A DNA stretch of 64,000 nt, from NCBI RefSeq assembly GCF_000176515.1, contig NZ_ADAQ01000010.1:277280-341279 (forward strand), given 5' to 3'. How positions within the stretch are numbered: position 1 is the stretch's first letter; every line of letters starts with the position of its first letter. Positions 37,251-47,413 of the stretch are shown here, one piece after another. The translations under genes and the position numbers were made by a program. The DNA comes from Grimontia hollisae CIP 101886 (lineage in GTDB: Bacteria; Pseudomonadota; Gammaproteobacteria; Enterobacterales; Vibrionaceae). The notes beneath the pieces are model-generated. The model had not been told where the DNA came from. It saw only the letters and a program-made list of their open reading frames with translations, and made no database searches.

Positions 37251-38201
37251 ATGAGCACGAAACTGGAACAATTACGCAAGCTCACAACCGTGGTTGCTGA
37301 CACGGGTGATATTGATGCGATCACTAAATACCAACCTCAAGACGCAACCACTAACCCTTCCCTTATCCTGAAAGCCGCCGAAATTCCGAAATATGCGCCG
37401 CTGATTGAAGAAGCGATTGCGTATGCAAAAGCAAAAAGCAACGATATTGAACAACAACTGGCTGATGCGAGTGACCGCTTGGCAGTCAACATCGGCAAAG
37501 AGATCCTGAAAGTGATCCCTGGCCGTATTTCTACCGAGGTCGATGCGCGCCTTTCTTATGATTTCGAAGGCAGCGTCGCCAAAGCGCGTAAGCTTATCAG
37601 CATGTATAACGAAGCAGGTATCAGCAATGACCGTATCCTGATCAAGCTGGCGTCAACTTGGGAAGGTATCCGTGCGGCAGAAGTGTTAGAAAAAGAAGGC
37701 ATCAACTGTAACCTGACCCTGCTATTCTCTTTCGCTCAGGCACGTGCCTGTGCGGAAGCCGGTGTATACCTGATTTCGCCATTCGTTGGCCGTATCATGG
37801 ACTGGTACAAGGCCAAAGAAGGCCGAGATTTTGAAGCAGCAGAAGACCCAGGTGTGCTGTCTGTTACCAAGATCTATAACTACTACAAAGCGCACGGCTA
37901 TGACACCGTGGTTATGGGCGCGAGCTTCCGTAACACCGGTGAGATCCTTGAGCTGGCAGGCTGTGACCGCCTGACCATCAGCCCACAACTGCTGCAAGAG
38001 CTGTCTGACGCAGACGGTGAAGTGGTGCAGAAACTGAACGACAACGTAGACGTAAAAGCGCGTCCAGCACCAATGACTCATGCAGAATTCCTGTGGGAAC
38101 ACAATTTGGATGCGATGGCAGTAGAGAAACTGGCTGAAGGTATCCGCAATTTTGCCGTTGACCAAGGCAAACTGGAAGACATGATCCGCAGTATGCTGTA
38201 A
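37251..38201 (+). CDS. talB: Transaldolase
   Basis: Transfers a dihydroxyacetone unit between sedoheptulose 7-phosphate and glyceraldehyde 3-phosphate. The 316-aa protein begins [20 protein letters not shown], matching the TalB family. The Schiff-base lysine is in [13 protein letters not shown] near residue 130, and the TTNPSLI motif is near residue 33. It is followed by tkt after 107 bp with no clear terminator between, so the two may form an operon. Confidence 0.97.
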   Translation: MSTKLEQLRKLTTVVADTGDIDAITKYQPQDATTNPSLILKAAEIPKYAPLIEEAIAYAKAKSNDIEQQLADASDRLAVNIGKEILKVIPGRISTEVDARLSYDFEGSVAKARKLISMYNEAGISNDRILIKLASTWEGIRAAEVLEKEGINCNLTLLFSFAQARACAEAGVYLISPFVGRIMDWYKAKEGRDFEAAEDPGVLSVTKIYNYYKAHGYDTVVMGASFRNTGEILELAGCDRLTISPQLLQELSDADGEVVQKLNDNVDVKARPAPMTHAEFLWEHNLDAMAVEKLAEGIRNFAVDQGKLEDMIRSML

Positions 38202-38308
38202 CCGGAAAAACAGATTTACCCAGAGCGGCTATTGCCGCTCTCTTGTTTCCTATATCATTCGCTTGATTGAAATCAGATTTGAACACACTTCAACAAGGTA
38301 AGCCCAAG

Positions 38309-40303
38309 ATGGAACGTAAAACCCTTGCCAATGCAATCCGTGCCCTCAGCATGGACGGTGTACAACAAGCTAACTCTGGTCACCCAGGCGCCCCCATGGG
38401 CATGGCGGACATCGCCGAAGTGCTGTGGCGCGACCACATGAACCACAACCCACAAAACCCTGCGTGGGCTGACCGCGACCGCTTCGTGCTGTCTAACGGC
38501 CACGGCTCAATGCTGATTTACTCCCTGTTGCACCTGACCGGTTACGACCTGTCTATTGACGATCTGAAAAACTTCCGCCAGCTGCACTCCAAAACCCCGG
38601 GTCACCCGGAATACGGTTACGCACCGGGCGTAGAAACCACCACCGGTCCGCTGGGACAGGGCATCACCAATGCGGTGGGTATGGCGATTGCGGAAAAAGC
38701 ACTGGCCGCCCAGTTCAACCGTGACGGCCACAACATCGTTGACCACAACACTTACGTGTTTATGGGCGATGGCTGTCTGATGGAAGGTATCTCGCACGAA
38801 GCGTGTTCACTGGCGGGGACGCTGGGCCTTGGCAAACTGATTGCCTTCTGGGATGACAACGGCATCTCTATCGACGGTCACGTTGAAGGCTGGTTCACTG
38901 ACGACACGCCGAAGCGTTTCGAATCTTACGGCTGGCACGTTATTCCGGCCGTAGACGGTCACGATGCAGACGCTATCAACGCAGCGATTGAAGCGGCGAA
39001 AGCAGAAACCGGCCGTCCGACCCTGATTTGTACCAAAACCATCATCGGTTTCGGTTCACCCAACAAAGCCGGCTCTCACGACTGTCACGGTGCCCCTCTG
39101 GGCCATGATGAAATCAAAGCCGCGCGTGAATTCCTCGGTTGGGAACACGGCCCGTTTGACATCCCGGCAGACGTTTACCGCGCATGGGATGCAAAAGAAG
39201 CCGGTGCAGCCAAAGAAGCAGCATGGAACGAGAAATTTGCCGCGTATGAAGCGGCTTACCCAGAGCTGGCTGCAGAATTCAAACGCCGCATGAGCGGTGA
39301 ACTGCCAGCCGACTGGGACGCGCAAGCGAACCAAATCATTGCTGACCTGCAAGCCAACCCAGCGAACATCGCCTCACGTAAAGCGTCGCAAAACGCGCTG
39401 GAAGCGTTCGGCAAACTGCTGCCAGAATTTATGGGTGGCTCCGCTGACCTGGCGCCTTCAAACCTGACCATGTGGTCTGGCTCTAAGTCGCTGACCGCAG
39501 ATGACGCATCAGGCAACTACATCCACTACGGTGTGCGTGAGTTCGGTATGACCGCCATCATCAACGGTATCGCCCTGCACGGTGGTTTTGTGCCTTACGG
39601 CGCGACCTTCCTGATGTTCATGGAATACGCACGTAACGCGATGCGTATGGCCGCACTGATGAAAGTGCAGAATATTCAGGTTTACACCCACGACTCTATC
39701 GGTCTGGGTGAAGATGGCCCAACCCACCAGCCGGTTGAGCAAATCGCCTCCCTGCGCCTGACACCGAACATGAGCACCTGGCGTCCGTGTGACCAGGTAG
39801 AATCTGCTGTAGCGTGGAAACTGGCGATCGAGCGTAAAGACGCTCCAACGTCTCTTATCTTCTCGCGTCAGAACCTGGCACAGCAAGACCGTACTGCTGA
39901 GCAGGTGGCTGACATCGCCAAGGGGGGGTACATCCTGAAAGATTGCGCAGGCAAGCCAGAGCTTATCCTGATTGCAACCGGTTCAGAGGTAGAGCTGGCA
40001 GTAGAAGCGGCAGCACAGCTGAGCGCTGAAGGCAAAGCGGTTCGCGTGGTATCTATGCCATCGACTGACACCTTTGACAAACAGGATGCGGCTTACCGCG
40101 AGGCAGTACTGCCATCAGACGTAACAGCGCGTATCGCTATCGAAGCGGGCATTGCCGACTTCTGGTACAAGTACGTGGGCTTTGACGGCCGCATCATCGG
40201 TATGACTACCTTCGGTGAATCTGCCCCAGCGGGTGAGCTGTTCAAGCTATTTGGTTTCACCACTGAAAACGTGGTAGAGACAGCCAGAGAGCTGCTGGCA
40301 TAA
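38309..40303 (+). CDS. tkt: Transketolase
   Basis: Thiamine-diphosphate enzyme that moves two-carbon units in the pentose-phosphate pathway. I chose ATG 38309 ([20 protein letters not shown]) behind AAGGTAAG; an upstream in-frame ATG at 38267 adds 14 residues. At 664 aa it is the standard length. The cofactor motif starts at [13 protein letters not shown] near residue 155, the substrate His is in SGHPGAPMG, and the pyrimidine domain has the Glu in VREFGM near residue 410. Many vibrios carry two transketolases, and this one, paired with talB, is probably the second copy. Confidence 0.97.
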   Translation: MERKTLANAIRALSMDGVQQANSGHPGAPMGMADIAEVLWRDHMNHNPQNPAWADRDRFVLSNGHGSMLIYSLLHLTGYDLSIDDLKNFRQLHSKTPGHPEYGYAPGVETTTGPLGQGITNAVGMAIAEKALAAQFNRDGHNIVDHNTYVFMGDGCLMEGISHEACSLAGTLGLGKLIAFWDDNGISIDGHVEGWFTDDTPKRFESYGWHVIPAVDGHDADAINAAIEAAKAETGRPTLICTKTIIGFGSPNKAGSHDCHGAPLGHDEIKAAREFLGWEHGPFDIPADVYRAWDAKEAGAAKEAAWNEKFAAYEAAYPELAAEFKRRMSGELPADWDAQANQIIADLQANPANIASRKASQNALEAFGKLLPEFMGGSADLAPSNLTMWSGSKSLTADDASGNYIHYGVREFGMTAIINGIALHGGFVPYGATFLMFMEYARNAMRMAALMKVQNIQVYTHDSIGLGEDGPTHQPVEQIASLRLTPNMSTWRPCDQVESAVAWKLAIERKDAPTSLIFSRQNLAQQDRTAEQVADIAKGGYILKDCAGKPELILIATGSEVELAVEAAAQLSAEGKAVRVVSMPSTDTFDKQDAAYREAVLPSDVTARIAIEAGIADFWYKYVGFDGRIIGMTTFGESAPAGELFKLFGFTTENVVETARELLA

Positions 40304-40323
40304 GCGCTAAAATCCCCTTTATA

Positions 40324-40349
40324 AACCCGCTATCCGGCGGGTTTTTTCT
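40324..40349 (+). terminator. Intrinsic terminator after tkt
   Basis: The stem AACCCGC/GCGGGTT with a 6-nt loop is followed by TTTTC and more T. The next 250 bp before the EamA gene contain no visible gene. Confidence 0.88.
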
Positions 40350-40602
40350 TTTTTGGGCTAGCAAAAGCGGCTGCGAAAAGTGCCTTTAAGTTCTGACACA
40401 GATCCTGTTGGTGGTCATATTGGGTGGGTTCAGCGTTTTCCTTTAAACCCTTATGTGAGCTTTTCGATTGCCATCACCGTCATTGTGTACTGTTGAATTC
40501 CCACACAAAGTGAGTAATGGCACATTGCTGGCATCAGGTTGTTGCCAACGCGTTAACAAGATGCCTAACTGGACGGCTTGGTTGTAATGATTCTACAGAC
40601 AT

Positions 40603-41520
40603 ATGACGCCTACCCGTCCTTCACTGACCTGGCTCCCTATTTTGCTCGCCGTTATCGCGACCATGAGTTGGGCAGGCAATATCACACTGGCCAAGCTGGT
40701 CAATGAATCGATCCCACCTATTGGGCTCGCTTTCTGGCGCTGGACAATCGCCTCATTGGTGCTGGCGCCTTTTGTTATCGGCCCAATGCAACAGCAATTT
40801 TCCCTGTTCAGGCAACATTGGCGGCTGGTGCTGCTTCTCGCGCTCTTTGGTGTCGCAGGGTACAACACCCTGGTCTACATCGCGCTTGAGGACACCCTCT
40901 CCACCAACGTGGTGATCTTGCAATCTTCCTCGCCCTTGATGATTTTGCTGGTTCAGTTTGTGCTGTTTCGCCAGTTCACCACCTTTAAGCAGACGTTTGC
41001 CATCTGTGTGTCCGCTATTGGGGTATTACTCATCATTACGAAAGGGCAATTGGCTATCGGTTTTGCCATCGGCCAGAGCGAGCTGATCGCCCTGTTTGCT
41101 ATTTTGGTCTGGGCGACCTATTCCGTATTGGTACAGACACTTCCCCCCGCACTAAAAGGCTTGCCCATGCTGGGATATACTGTGTTTCTCGGCAACCTGA
41201 TGCTGCTGCCGGTCTATCTGGCTGAATCACTGTGGATTGAAACCATGCCTGTTACCCGCGAGAGCATTGCCATTTCACTCTACACCGGCATTTTTGCCTC
41301 TGGCATTGCTTTCTTTTGCTGGAATGCGGCGGTGCAACGGATGGGCGCGGCAACAACCGGGCAGTTTATGCACCTGATCCCGGTTTTTGGGCTGATTTTT
41401 TCGATGCTGTTGCTTGGCGAGAAGCTACAGGGATATCACTGGTTGGGGATGGCTTTTATCGTTGCCGGCATTCTGATTGCCAACCTCTCCCGCGCCCAAA
41501 AACCGGTGACATCTCGCTAG
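40603..41520 (+). CDS. EamA/DMT-family transporter
   Basis: A 305-aa inner-membrane protein with about ten hydrophobic helices arranged as two EamA repeats. It starts MTPTRPSLTWLPILLAVIAT and shows typical phrases such as SWAGNITLAKLV in helix 1, ALEDTLSTNVVILQSSSPLM in helix 4, and LIPVFGLIFSMLLLGEKL near the end. Such carriers export amino acids or other metabolites, and the substrate cannot be read from the sequence. It stands alone upstream of arfB. Confidence 0.9.
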   Translation: MTPTRPSLTWLPILLAVIATMSWAGNITLAKLVNESIPPIGLAFWRWTIASLVLAPFVIGPMQQQFSLFRQHWRLVLLLALFGVAGYNTLVYIALEDTLSTNVVILQSSSPLMILLVQFVLFRQFTTFKQTFAICVSAIGVLLIITKGQLAIGFAIGQSELIALFAILVWATYSVLVQTLPPALKGLPMLGYTVFLGNLMLLPVYLAESLWIETMPVTRESIAISLYTGIFASGIAFFCWNAAVQRMGAATTGQFMHLIPVFGLIFSMLLLGEKLQGYHWLGMAFIVAGILIANLSRAQKPVTSR

Positions 41521-41595
41521 GGTAGGCACAGGCAGGCAGCTTGGATATAGTAACGCCTCCTGAACTATGGACTGCCGACCTTACGAGAAAAAAAC

Positions 41596-42009
41596 ATGCT
41601 GTTTATTTCACACAACGTATCAATCCCCAATGACGAGATTGATCTTTCCTATATCCGTGCCCAAGGCGCCGGCGGACAACATGTAAACAAAGTGTCGTCA
41701 GCAGTACACCTTCGCTTCGACATTAACGCGTCATCACTGCCGGAGTTTTACAAAGAGCGCCTGCTGGCACTGAAAGACAGTCGGCTGAGTAAAGACGGCG
41801 TCATCGTGATCAAAGCGCAGCAATTCCGCACCCAAGAAAAGAACCGGGAAGACGCATTGCAGCGCCTGCAAGCACTGGTTAAAAGCGTGACTGCTGTACA
41901 GAAAGCACGCCGAGCGACCAAACCCACCCGCTCTTCTCAACGAAAGCGGATGGACAGTAAAACCCAGCGCGGAAAAACCAAATCACTGCGTGGAAAAGTG
42001 ATGATCTAA
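41596..42009 (+). CDS. arfB: ArfB, alternative ribosome-rescue peptidyl-tRNA hydrolase
   Basis: A 137-aa release-factor-like protein that frees stalled ribosomes lacking a stop codon. The GGQ catalytic motif is in [12 protein letters not shown] near residue 30. The C-terminal tail is strongly basic ([20 protein letters not shown] and more), as required for entry into the empty mRNA channel. Absence of the codon-recognition domain separates it from PrfA/PrfB. The coding region follows the EamA gene by 75 bp. Confidence 0.95.
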   Translation: MLFISHNVSIPNDEIDLSYIRAQGAGGQHVNKVSSAVHLRFDINASSLPEFYKERLLALKDSRLSKDGVIVIKAQQFRTQEKNREDALQRLQALVKSVTAVQKARRATKPTRSSQRKRMDSKTQRGKTKSLRGKVMI

Positions 42010-42025
42010 CGTCACCATGTCGGGT

Positions 42026-42250
42026 TTAACGAAAGCCTAATTTCTTAAACACCATGGCCGCAGGGCAAAACCCCGTAAAGGCACTCTGGATAAGATTAAA
42101 CCCGACAAAGGCGGTCAACCAGATAAACAACGGGTTAACCCAAACAGTAAGTGCTAAAGGAACCAGCACCATTACGCCAGCAAAAATCCGTACTGCACCT
42201 TCAAGTGACATGCCTTTTTCTTGATCAGGACCTGAATCAACCTGTGACAT
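42026..42250 (-). CDS. DUF2892 (YgaP-like) small membrane protein
   Basis: A 74-aa protein starting MSQVDSGPDQEKGMSLEGAV behind AAGGAGAG. Two hydrophobic helices (about 19-36 and 40-58) and the segment FTGFCPAAMVFKKLG at the C-terminus match the DUF2892 transmembrane domain. In YgaP this domain is fused to a rhodanese, but here it is alone, so no sulfur-transfer activity can be claimed. It is convergent with arfB. Confidence 0.85.
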   Translation of the reverse strand: MSQVDSGPDQEKGMSLEGAVRIFAGVMVLVPLALTVWVNPLFIWLTAFVGFNLIQSAFTGFCPAAMVFKKLGFR

Positions 42251-42495
42251 AACTCTCTCCTTTTTCTTAACGTTTATCCTAAACACATTTAATTTAGCAT
42301 AGCCTAATTAATCTATCGCTAATTTTATCTTTTCATGCCCAGACTTCACAATAAACCTGCAGAAGCCGTCACTGGCCTTCTCTCTGCTTCTTCCATAGTG
42401 TGCAAAGAACACCTGCCGGAGTTGTCCGGTTCCTGAACAGGCACAGGCAGGTTTGCAAGCCTTTTGCCCCCATGAGCACTGATATTCCTCAACGC

Positions 42496-42530
42496 AAAAA
42501 GCCCTGACCTTAAATAGGCAGGGCTTTTCT
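42496..42530 (-). terminator. Intrinsic terminator of nptA
   Basis: The stem AAAAGCCCTG/CAGGGCTTTT with a 12-nt loop lies 23 bp beyond the nptA stop. The DNA from here to 42251 shows no gene. Confidence 0.88.
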
Positions 42531-42551
42531 TTTGTCATCTTCTCAGAGCGG

Positions 42552-43700
42552 TTAAGACACTGACAACACCAGACCCGGCAGCAGCACAAATACAGCCCCA
42601 AGGTAAGCCGCAACAGCCAGTTTGGTCTTGGCTGCATACTCAGCCAATAGCTCTGCACATTTGAGTGGTAGCTCACGTAAGAAAGGAACACCGAAGATAA
42701 CCAAAATACCCAATACATTGAAAGCCAGGTGAACCAAGGCAATCTGCAATGCGAATACGGCATTTCCACCCGTCACGGCAGTGGCTGCCAGCAGCGCAGT
42801 AATACAGGTACCGATGTTTGCACCGAGGGTAAATGGATAGACCTGACGCACGCTCAACACATTGGTGCCAACTAGCGGTACCATCAAGCTTGTCGTGGTG
42901 GAAGAGGATTGAACCAGAATCGTCACCAACGTACCGGAAGCAATGCTATGTAGCGGGCCACGGCCAATCGCACTGTTCAGCACTTCACGCGCTTTACCCA
43001 CCATCAGTTTCTTCATCAGTTTGCCCATCACAGTGATAGACACCACCACCAGAAGAATACCGAATATTACCAGAGCTACGCCTCCCAGCGTACCCGGGAA
43101 GATTTCAAACACAGATTGAGCGCCATTGACCATCGGTTTTGTCAGGGGTTTGATGAAATTCAGGCCTTTCAGGCTCAGGTTGTCTGCCTGCATCAGTGGT
43201 GACACCAACCAGGCTGATATTTTCGCCAGAAAACCGGTCATCATTTCCAGCGGCAGAAAAAGGGCAACCGCAAACAGGTTGAAAAAATCATGGACAGTGG
43301 CACATGCAAAGGCGCGACGGAATTCGTCTTTACAACGGGCGTGACCAAGGCTTACCAGTGTATTGGTCACTGTGGTACCAATATTGGCCCCCATGACCAT
43401 TGGTATCGCTGTCGCAACGGGCAAGCCTCCGGCAACCAGTCCTACAATAATCGCCGTGACAGTACTTGAAGATTGAATCAGTGCAGTACCGACGATACCA
43501 ATCATCAAGCCGGCAACAGGATTAGAAGCAAACTCGAAAAGCTCTCTTGCCTGCTCGCCTACAGCCCACTTGAAACCACTGCCGATCATAGAAACAGAAA
43601 CCAGCAGCAAATACAGCATACCAATGAGGGTTGCCCATTGAATGGCGCGTTTTGGGTTTGCGGACTGAGGTCCTTGTAGCGCATCAGACTGGATGCTCAT
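42552..43700 (-). CDS. nptA: NptA-type Na+/phosphate symporter
   Basis: An inner-membrane Na+/Pi cotransporter of 382 aa with about nine hydrophobic segments. The two inverted Na-Pi repeats are visible through their QSSS motifs: ALIQSSSTVTAIIVGLVAGG near residue 75 and VTILVQSSSTTTSLMVPLVG near residue 265, each followed by GANIGT. The N-terminus is a polar 20-residue tail. It could supply phosphate to the cell under alkaline marine conditions. A possible Pho box lies about 206 bp upstream. Confidence 0.92.
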   Translation of the reverse strand: MSIQSDALQGPQSANPKRAIQWATLIGMLYLLLVSVSMIGSGFKWAVGEQARELFEFASNPVAGLMIGIVGTALIQSSSTVTAIIVGLVAGGLPVATAIPMVMGANIGTTVTNTLVSLGHARCKDEFRRAFACATVHDFFNLFAVALFLPLEMMTGFLAKISAWLVSPLMQADNLSLKGLNFIKPLTKPMVNGAQSVFEIFPGTLGGVALVIFGILLVVVSITVMGKLMKKLMVGKAREVLNSAIGRGPLHSIASGTLVTILVQSSSTTTSLMVPLVGTNVLSVRQVYPFTLGANIGTCITALLAATAVTGGNAVFALQIALVHLAFNVLGILVIFGVPFLRELPLKCAELLAEYAAKTKLAVAAYLGAVFVLLPGLVLSVS

Positions 43701-43905
43701 AACTCACTTCCTGATAATAATGTTTTCAGTTCGAAGTGGATGCTATGAACTGAATATTACAGAAATATGAATACAAGATTTCAACAGCGATTTTTTTAAA
43801 CTTTTTTTGCGCAAAGTACGACCAAGCAAAAATTTCTTAAATCAGATTGACAAAAATAGCTAATAGCAAGGCAGAAAAATGTTTCGAACTGTTACTGATA
43901 ACAAC

Positions 43906-43923
43906 ATGACAGCCTTATCACCA
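43906..43923 (-). promoter_or_regulatory. Candidate Pho box upstream of nptA
   Basis: On the minus strand the sequence reads TGGTGAT-AAGG-CTGTCAT. The second heptamer is a perfect Pho-box repeat and the first matches 4 of 7. The distance to nptA (206 bp) is long, so the assignment is tentative. Confidence 0.4.
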
Positions 43924-44123
43924 GGCTAATAAAACCGCACAGCCCACCCTAAAACGTTTCATTATTGAGAAAAAGGCTTCAGGTAACTCTTGCCTTTTCA
44001 TGGCTTTTCTTTGTTTCTCAAGCAGGGCAACTCGCTGATATTTAATCATTTTTCTTTCTCAATTCTCTTTTTTAAAACATATGACCATTTAATTAAACAT
44101 GTGGAACCTTATATTGATTCGTT

Positions 44124-44192
44124 TTGTATCGATATAAACCTCTCTTGCAAAACCATATAATTAACAAAATGATAAATATTGTATCGATTTGA
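44124..44192. promoter_or_regulatory. Two TTGTATCGAT sites upstream of the TRAP operon
   Basis: TTGTATCGATATAA (44124-44137) and TTGTATCGATTTGA (44179-44192) share 10 leading bases and are 55 bp apart, starting 124 bp before dctP. The 11-mer TGTATCGATAT of the first also occurs, inverted, before the lipase gene. Binding by the neighbouring IclR-type regulator is the simplest guess. The rest of the 547-bp gap from 43701 is AT-rich and has no visible gene. Confidence 0.5.
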
Positions 44193-44247
44193 TGACAAAT
44201 GAGCGTAACTGCCTGATGTTGGGCATGAACCAGAGAGGACCAAGGCA

Positions 44248-45324
44248 ATGATAAATAATGGATTTAAAGGAAGAAAAGCATGGACTGTCACGGTATTGGG
44301 CAGCGTTATTGCAGCAATGCTGGCCGTTCCAGTTGCAGCCCAAGAGAAAATCCGCTGGAAGGTACAAGCCGTATTTGGCACCCATTTACCAGCCTTGGGC
44401 GATCCGATCATGCAAGTTGCCGAACAGATTGAAAAAGCGACTGGCGGTGATATCCGGTTCAAAATCTATGAGCCGGGAAAACTGGTTCCACCTTTTGGGA
44501 TCACCGAAGCAATCAAAAACAAACAGATAGATGCCGGTTATACCTGGCTGGGTTATGACCAGGGAAAAATCCCGGCAGCAGCCCTGTTTGCCGCCGTTCC
44601 TTTTGGTATGGAGCCATGGGAATACGCGACATGGTGGTATGAAGGAGAAGGTCAACAACTTGCCGAGGAACTTTACGGAAAACACGGCGTTCATCCTGTG
44701 CTGTGTAGTGTCATTGGTCCTGAAACTGCTGGTTGGTTTACCAAGGAAATAAAATCTCTCGATGACTTTAAAGGATTGAAAATTCGCTTCGCAGGCATTG
44801 GCGGCAAAGTGCTGCAAAAAGCCGGGGCATCAGTCACTGTGCTACCGGGCGGCGAAATTTTCCCCGCACTGGAAAAAGGCGCTATTGATGCATCCGAATT
44901 TTCCATGCCCGCCATCGATAGCATGATGGGTTTTGACAAGATTGCCAAAAACAATTACTTCCCTGGCTGGCACCAAACCTTCACCGCCTCTCATCTTGTC
45001 GTTAACAAAGACGTCTGGGATTCACTTGAAGCATCAACTCAATCCACGATCAACATGGCTTGCACCGCGGGCACATTCCGCGCACTGACCCGGGGAGAGT
45101 CGCTTCAGGGTGATGTGATGGCCAGGTTTGAAGAGAAGGGGGTAACCGCACGCTCACTGAACCCGGAGCTGTTGAAATCACTCAACACTCTGTCAACCGA
45201 AGTGATGACTGAAATTGCCGAATCAGACCCTGACTTCAAGCACATCTATGCCTCGCAACAAGCCTTTATGGAAAACTACAAACTCTGGAAACAGAAAGCC
45301 TACCTACCACGCGATTTCGAGTAA
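44248..45324 (+). CDS. TRAP transporter substrate-binding protein (DctP family)
   Basis: A 358-aa periplasmic protein with a signal peptide ending at VPVAAQEK (about residue 32). The carboxylate-binding Arg is expected in KGLKIRFAGIGGK near residue 172. The line LPGGEIFPALEKGAIDASEF and the phrase NYFPGWHQT place it in the TakP/FcbT1-like subgroup, which binds 2-oxo or hydroxy acids and similar anions (family knowledge). It is followed by dctQ and dctM, then by two dehydrogenases, which suggests uptake of an acid that also carries an alcohol group. The substrate is not determined by sequence. Confidence 0.92.
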   Translation: MINNGFKGRKAWTVTVLGSVIAAMLAVPVAAQEKIRWKVQAVFGTHLPALGDPIMQVAEQIEKATGGDIRFKIYEPGKLVPPFGITEAIKNKQIDAGYTWLGYDQGKIPAAALFAAVPFGMEPWEYATWWYEGEGQQLAEELYGKHGVHPVLCSVIGPETAGWFTKEIKSLDDFKGLKIRFAGIGGKVLQKAGASVTVLPGGEIFPALEKGAIDASEFSMPAIDSMMGFDKIAKNNYFPGWHQTFTASHLVVNKDVWDSLEASTQSTINMACTAGTFRALTRGESLQGDVMARFEEKGVTARSLNPELLKSLNTLSTEVMTEIAESDPDFKHIYASQQAFMENYKLWKQKAYLPRDFE

Positions 45325-45396
45325 TTCGGCAACTGGGATGACATAAACACTCCCCAGTCTGTGCGACCGGGGAGCTATTCATGGCAAGGATTCGCT

Positions 45397-46008
45397 ATGC
45401 AAAACAGTAATACCAAACTCAATTTAGAAGCGGCGACAGAACCGGAAAACATGCTGCCAGAAACCCGCCTTTCCCGTGCACTGGACTCGGCATTACTCAG
45501 GATCGGCAATGCATTTTCCTGGGTCTGGGTCATTCTGATGCTGGTCATCATTACCAATGTGCTGATGCGTTACCTGCTAGGTGAAGGGCGAATCGAGTTT
45601 GAAGAGCTGCAATGGCATCTTTATGCGCTGGGTTGGCTGGTTGGCCTCTCTTACTGCATGGTTACAGACAGCCATGTCAGGGTCGATTTACTTCGCGACC
45701 GCTTCTCACTGAAAACCCAGGCAGTGATTGAACTGTTTGGTCTGGTGATCTTGCTCCTCCCCTTTCTGGCGCTGGTCTTCTGGTATGCGGTTCCTTTCTT
45801 TCTTTACGCCTGGGAACTGGGTGAAGTGTCTGCCGCGCCGGGTGGCCTTCCCTACCGCTGGGCGATGAAAGCCGTCCTGTTGCTCGCGTTTTGTTTACTG
45901 ACCGTTGCGGCAGTTTCACGCCTCAGCCGGATATGCGCATTGCTCTTTCAGCCCTGTGAGCCACTTTCCAAAGCAGATAAACAACAGGAGTCATCATCAT
46001 GGAAGTGA
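45397..46008 (+). CDS. TRAP transporter small permease (DctQ family)
   Basis: A 203-aa membrane protein with four hydrophobic helices. I chose ATG 45397 (MQNSNTKLN) behind AAGGA over an upstream GTG that adds 12 residues. The DctQ signature is visible as ALGWLVGLSYCMVTDSHVRV near residue 80. It overlaps dctM by 10 bp. It pairs with the large permease to form the membrane part of the Na+-driven importer. Confidence 0.92.
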   Translation: MQNSNTKLNLEAATEPENMLPETRLSRALDSALLRIGNAFSWVWVILMLVIITNVLMRYLLGEGRIEFEELQWHLYALGWLVGLSYCMVTDSHVRVDLLRDRFSLKTQAVIELFGLVILLLPFLALVFWYAVPFFLYAWELGEVSAAPGGLPYRWAMKAVLLLAFCLLTVAAVSRLSRICALLFQPCEPLSKADKQQESSSWK

Positions 46009-47354
46009 ATGAAATCCTCGTCATACTCATGTTTGGCATGTTCATCCTATTACTGTTTACCGGGTTTCCTGTCGCCTGGGTGCTTTGTGGCATTTCACTG
46101 GTGTTCGTCCCCATCGCCATGTTGGCCGACGAATGGTTCGATGCCTTTATCGGCATCGACTGGAATTACGCCTCGCTAGTGGTGCCGCGTATGTGGGACA
46201 TCATGACCAACTGGGTGCTGGTCGCCCTGCCCATGTTTATCTTTATGGGATTGATGCTGGACAGATCCGGTACCGCAGAAGACCTGATGGGCAATCTGGT
46301 CAGGCTGTTTGGCCGCGTGCGTGGTGGGCTTGCCGTTACCGTTACTTTTGTGGGTCTCTTACTTGCCGCCTCTACCGGGATCATTGGTGCCTCTGTCGTC
46401 CTGCTTGCCGTACTCGGCATGCCAATGATGATGCGGGACGGCTACAGCAAAGAATTGGCCTGCGGCACGGTTGCCTCAACAGGCACGTTAGGGATTCTGG
46501 TGCCGCCCAGCATCATGCTGGTCATGATGGGAGACAGGATCGGTATCTCAGTGGGCGATCTTTTCCTCGGCGCAGTCTTCCCAGGCATAATGCTCGCGGC
46601 ATTTTATGTGACTTATATTTTGTCACTCGGTTACCTCCGTGCAGATGCTGCTCCAGTATCCAAAGATGCAGAGCCTATCAGCCTGCCCGTTGTCCTGAGT
46701 GCGCTGAGCGCAGCCTTACCCACTGCAACCCTTATCATTGCCGTGCTAGGCTCCATCTTTATGGGTATTGCAACGCCAACCGAAGCCTCCGGTGTCGGCG
46801 CGTTAGGCGCAACACTGCTGGCGGCAGCACGAGGAAAGCTGACCCTTCAGGTGTTGCGTGAAGTCGGCAGGGAGACGACAAAAACCACCGCGTTTATTTT
46901 TGCATTGATTATCTGCGCGACCGCTTTTTCATTGATTTTACGTGGCCTTGGCGGCGATGAGCTGATTGAGAAAGCGCTGACCAGCCTGCCTTTCGGCCCG
47001 GAAGGTATCGTGATCGCCATTCTGGTTGTGACGTTTCTCCTTGGCTTTTTCCTCGATTGGATTGAGCTGACCCTGATTATTCTTCCCTTAGTTGCCCCAG
47101 TCGTCAGCGCCATGGGATTTGATTTGGTCTGGTTCGCCGTGTTGTTTGCGGTGTGTCTGCAAACCTCGTTTCTTACTCCCCCTGTTGGTTTTGCCCTTTT
47201 CTACCTCAAAGGCGTGGTGCCAAAGGGGATCAACCTCATCCACATCTACCGGGGAGTAATGCCGTTCATTTTGTTGCAACTTATCGGGCTCGGGATTGTT
47301 TTTTGGATGCCCGCCATCGTCACCTGGCTGCCAAACGTGGTGTATTCACCCTGA
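45999..47354 (+). CDS. TRAP transporter large permease (DctM family)
   Basis: A 451-aa inner-membrane protein with about 12 hydrophobic helices, starting MEVNEILVILMFGMFILL behind AGGAG. DctM hallmarks are GTLGILVPPSIMLVMMGDRI near residue 165, MGIATPTEASGVGALGA near residue 255, and the C-terminal LQTSFLTPPVGFALFYLKGV. It completes the TRAP system with the preceding two genes. Confidence 0.94.
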   Translation: MEVNEILVILMFGMFILLLFTGFPVAWVLCGISLVFVPIAMLADEWFDAFIGIDWNYASLVVPRMWDIMTNWVLVALPMFIFMGLMLDRSGTAEDLMGNLVRLFGRVRGGLAVTVTFVGLLLAASTGIIGASVVLLAVLGMPMMMRDGYSKELACGTVASTGTLGILVPPSIMLVMMGDRIGISVGDLFLGAVFPGIMLAAFYVTYILSLGYLRADAAPVSKDAEPISLPVVLSALSAALPTATLIIAVLGSIFMGIATPTEASGVGALGATLLAAARGKLTLQVLREVGRETTKTTAFIFALIICATAFSLILRGLGGDELIEKALTSLPFGPEGIVIAILVVTFLLGFFLDWIELTLIILPLVAPVVSAMGFDLVWFAVLFAVCLQTSFLTPPVGFALFYLKGVVPKGINLIHIYRGVMPFILLQLIGLGIVFWMPAIVTWLPNVVYSP

Positions 47355-47413
47355 CATTTATCGCCCAAGACATTTCAGAAACCTGCTCATGCAAAAAATA
47401 ACAAGGAGTTACT

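Noticed and set aside
42308..42769. 153-codon open frame on the minus strand crossing the end of nptA
   Set aside because: It overlaps the well-supported nptA gene in another frame and reads through its terminator.
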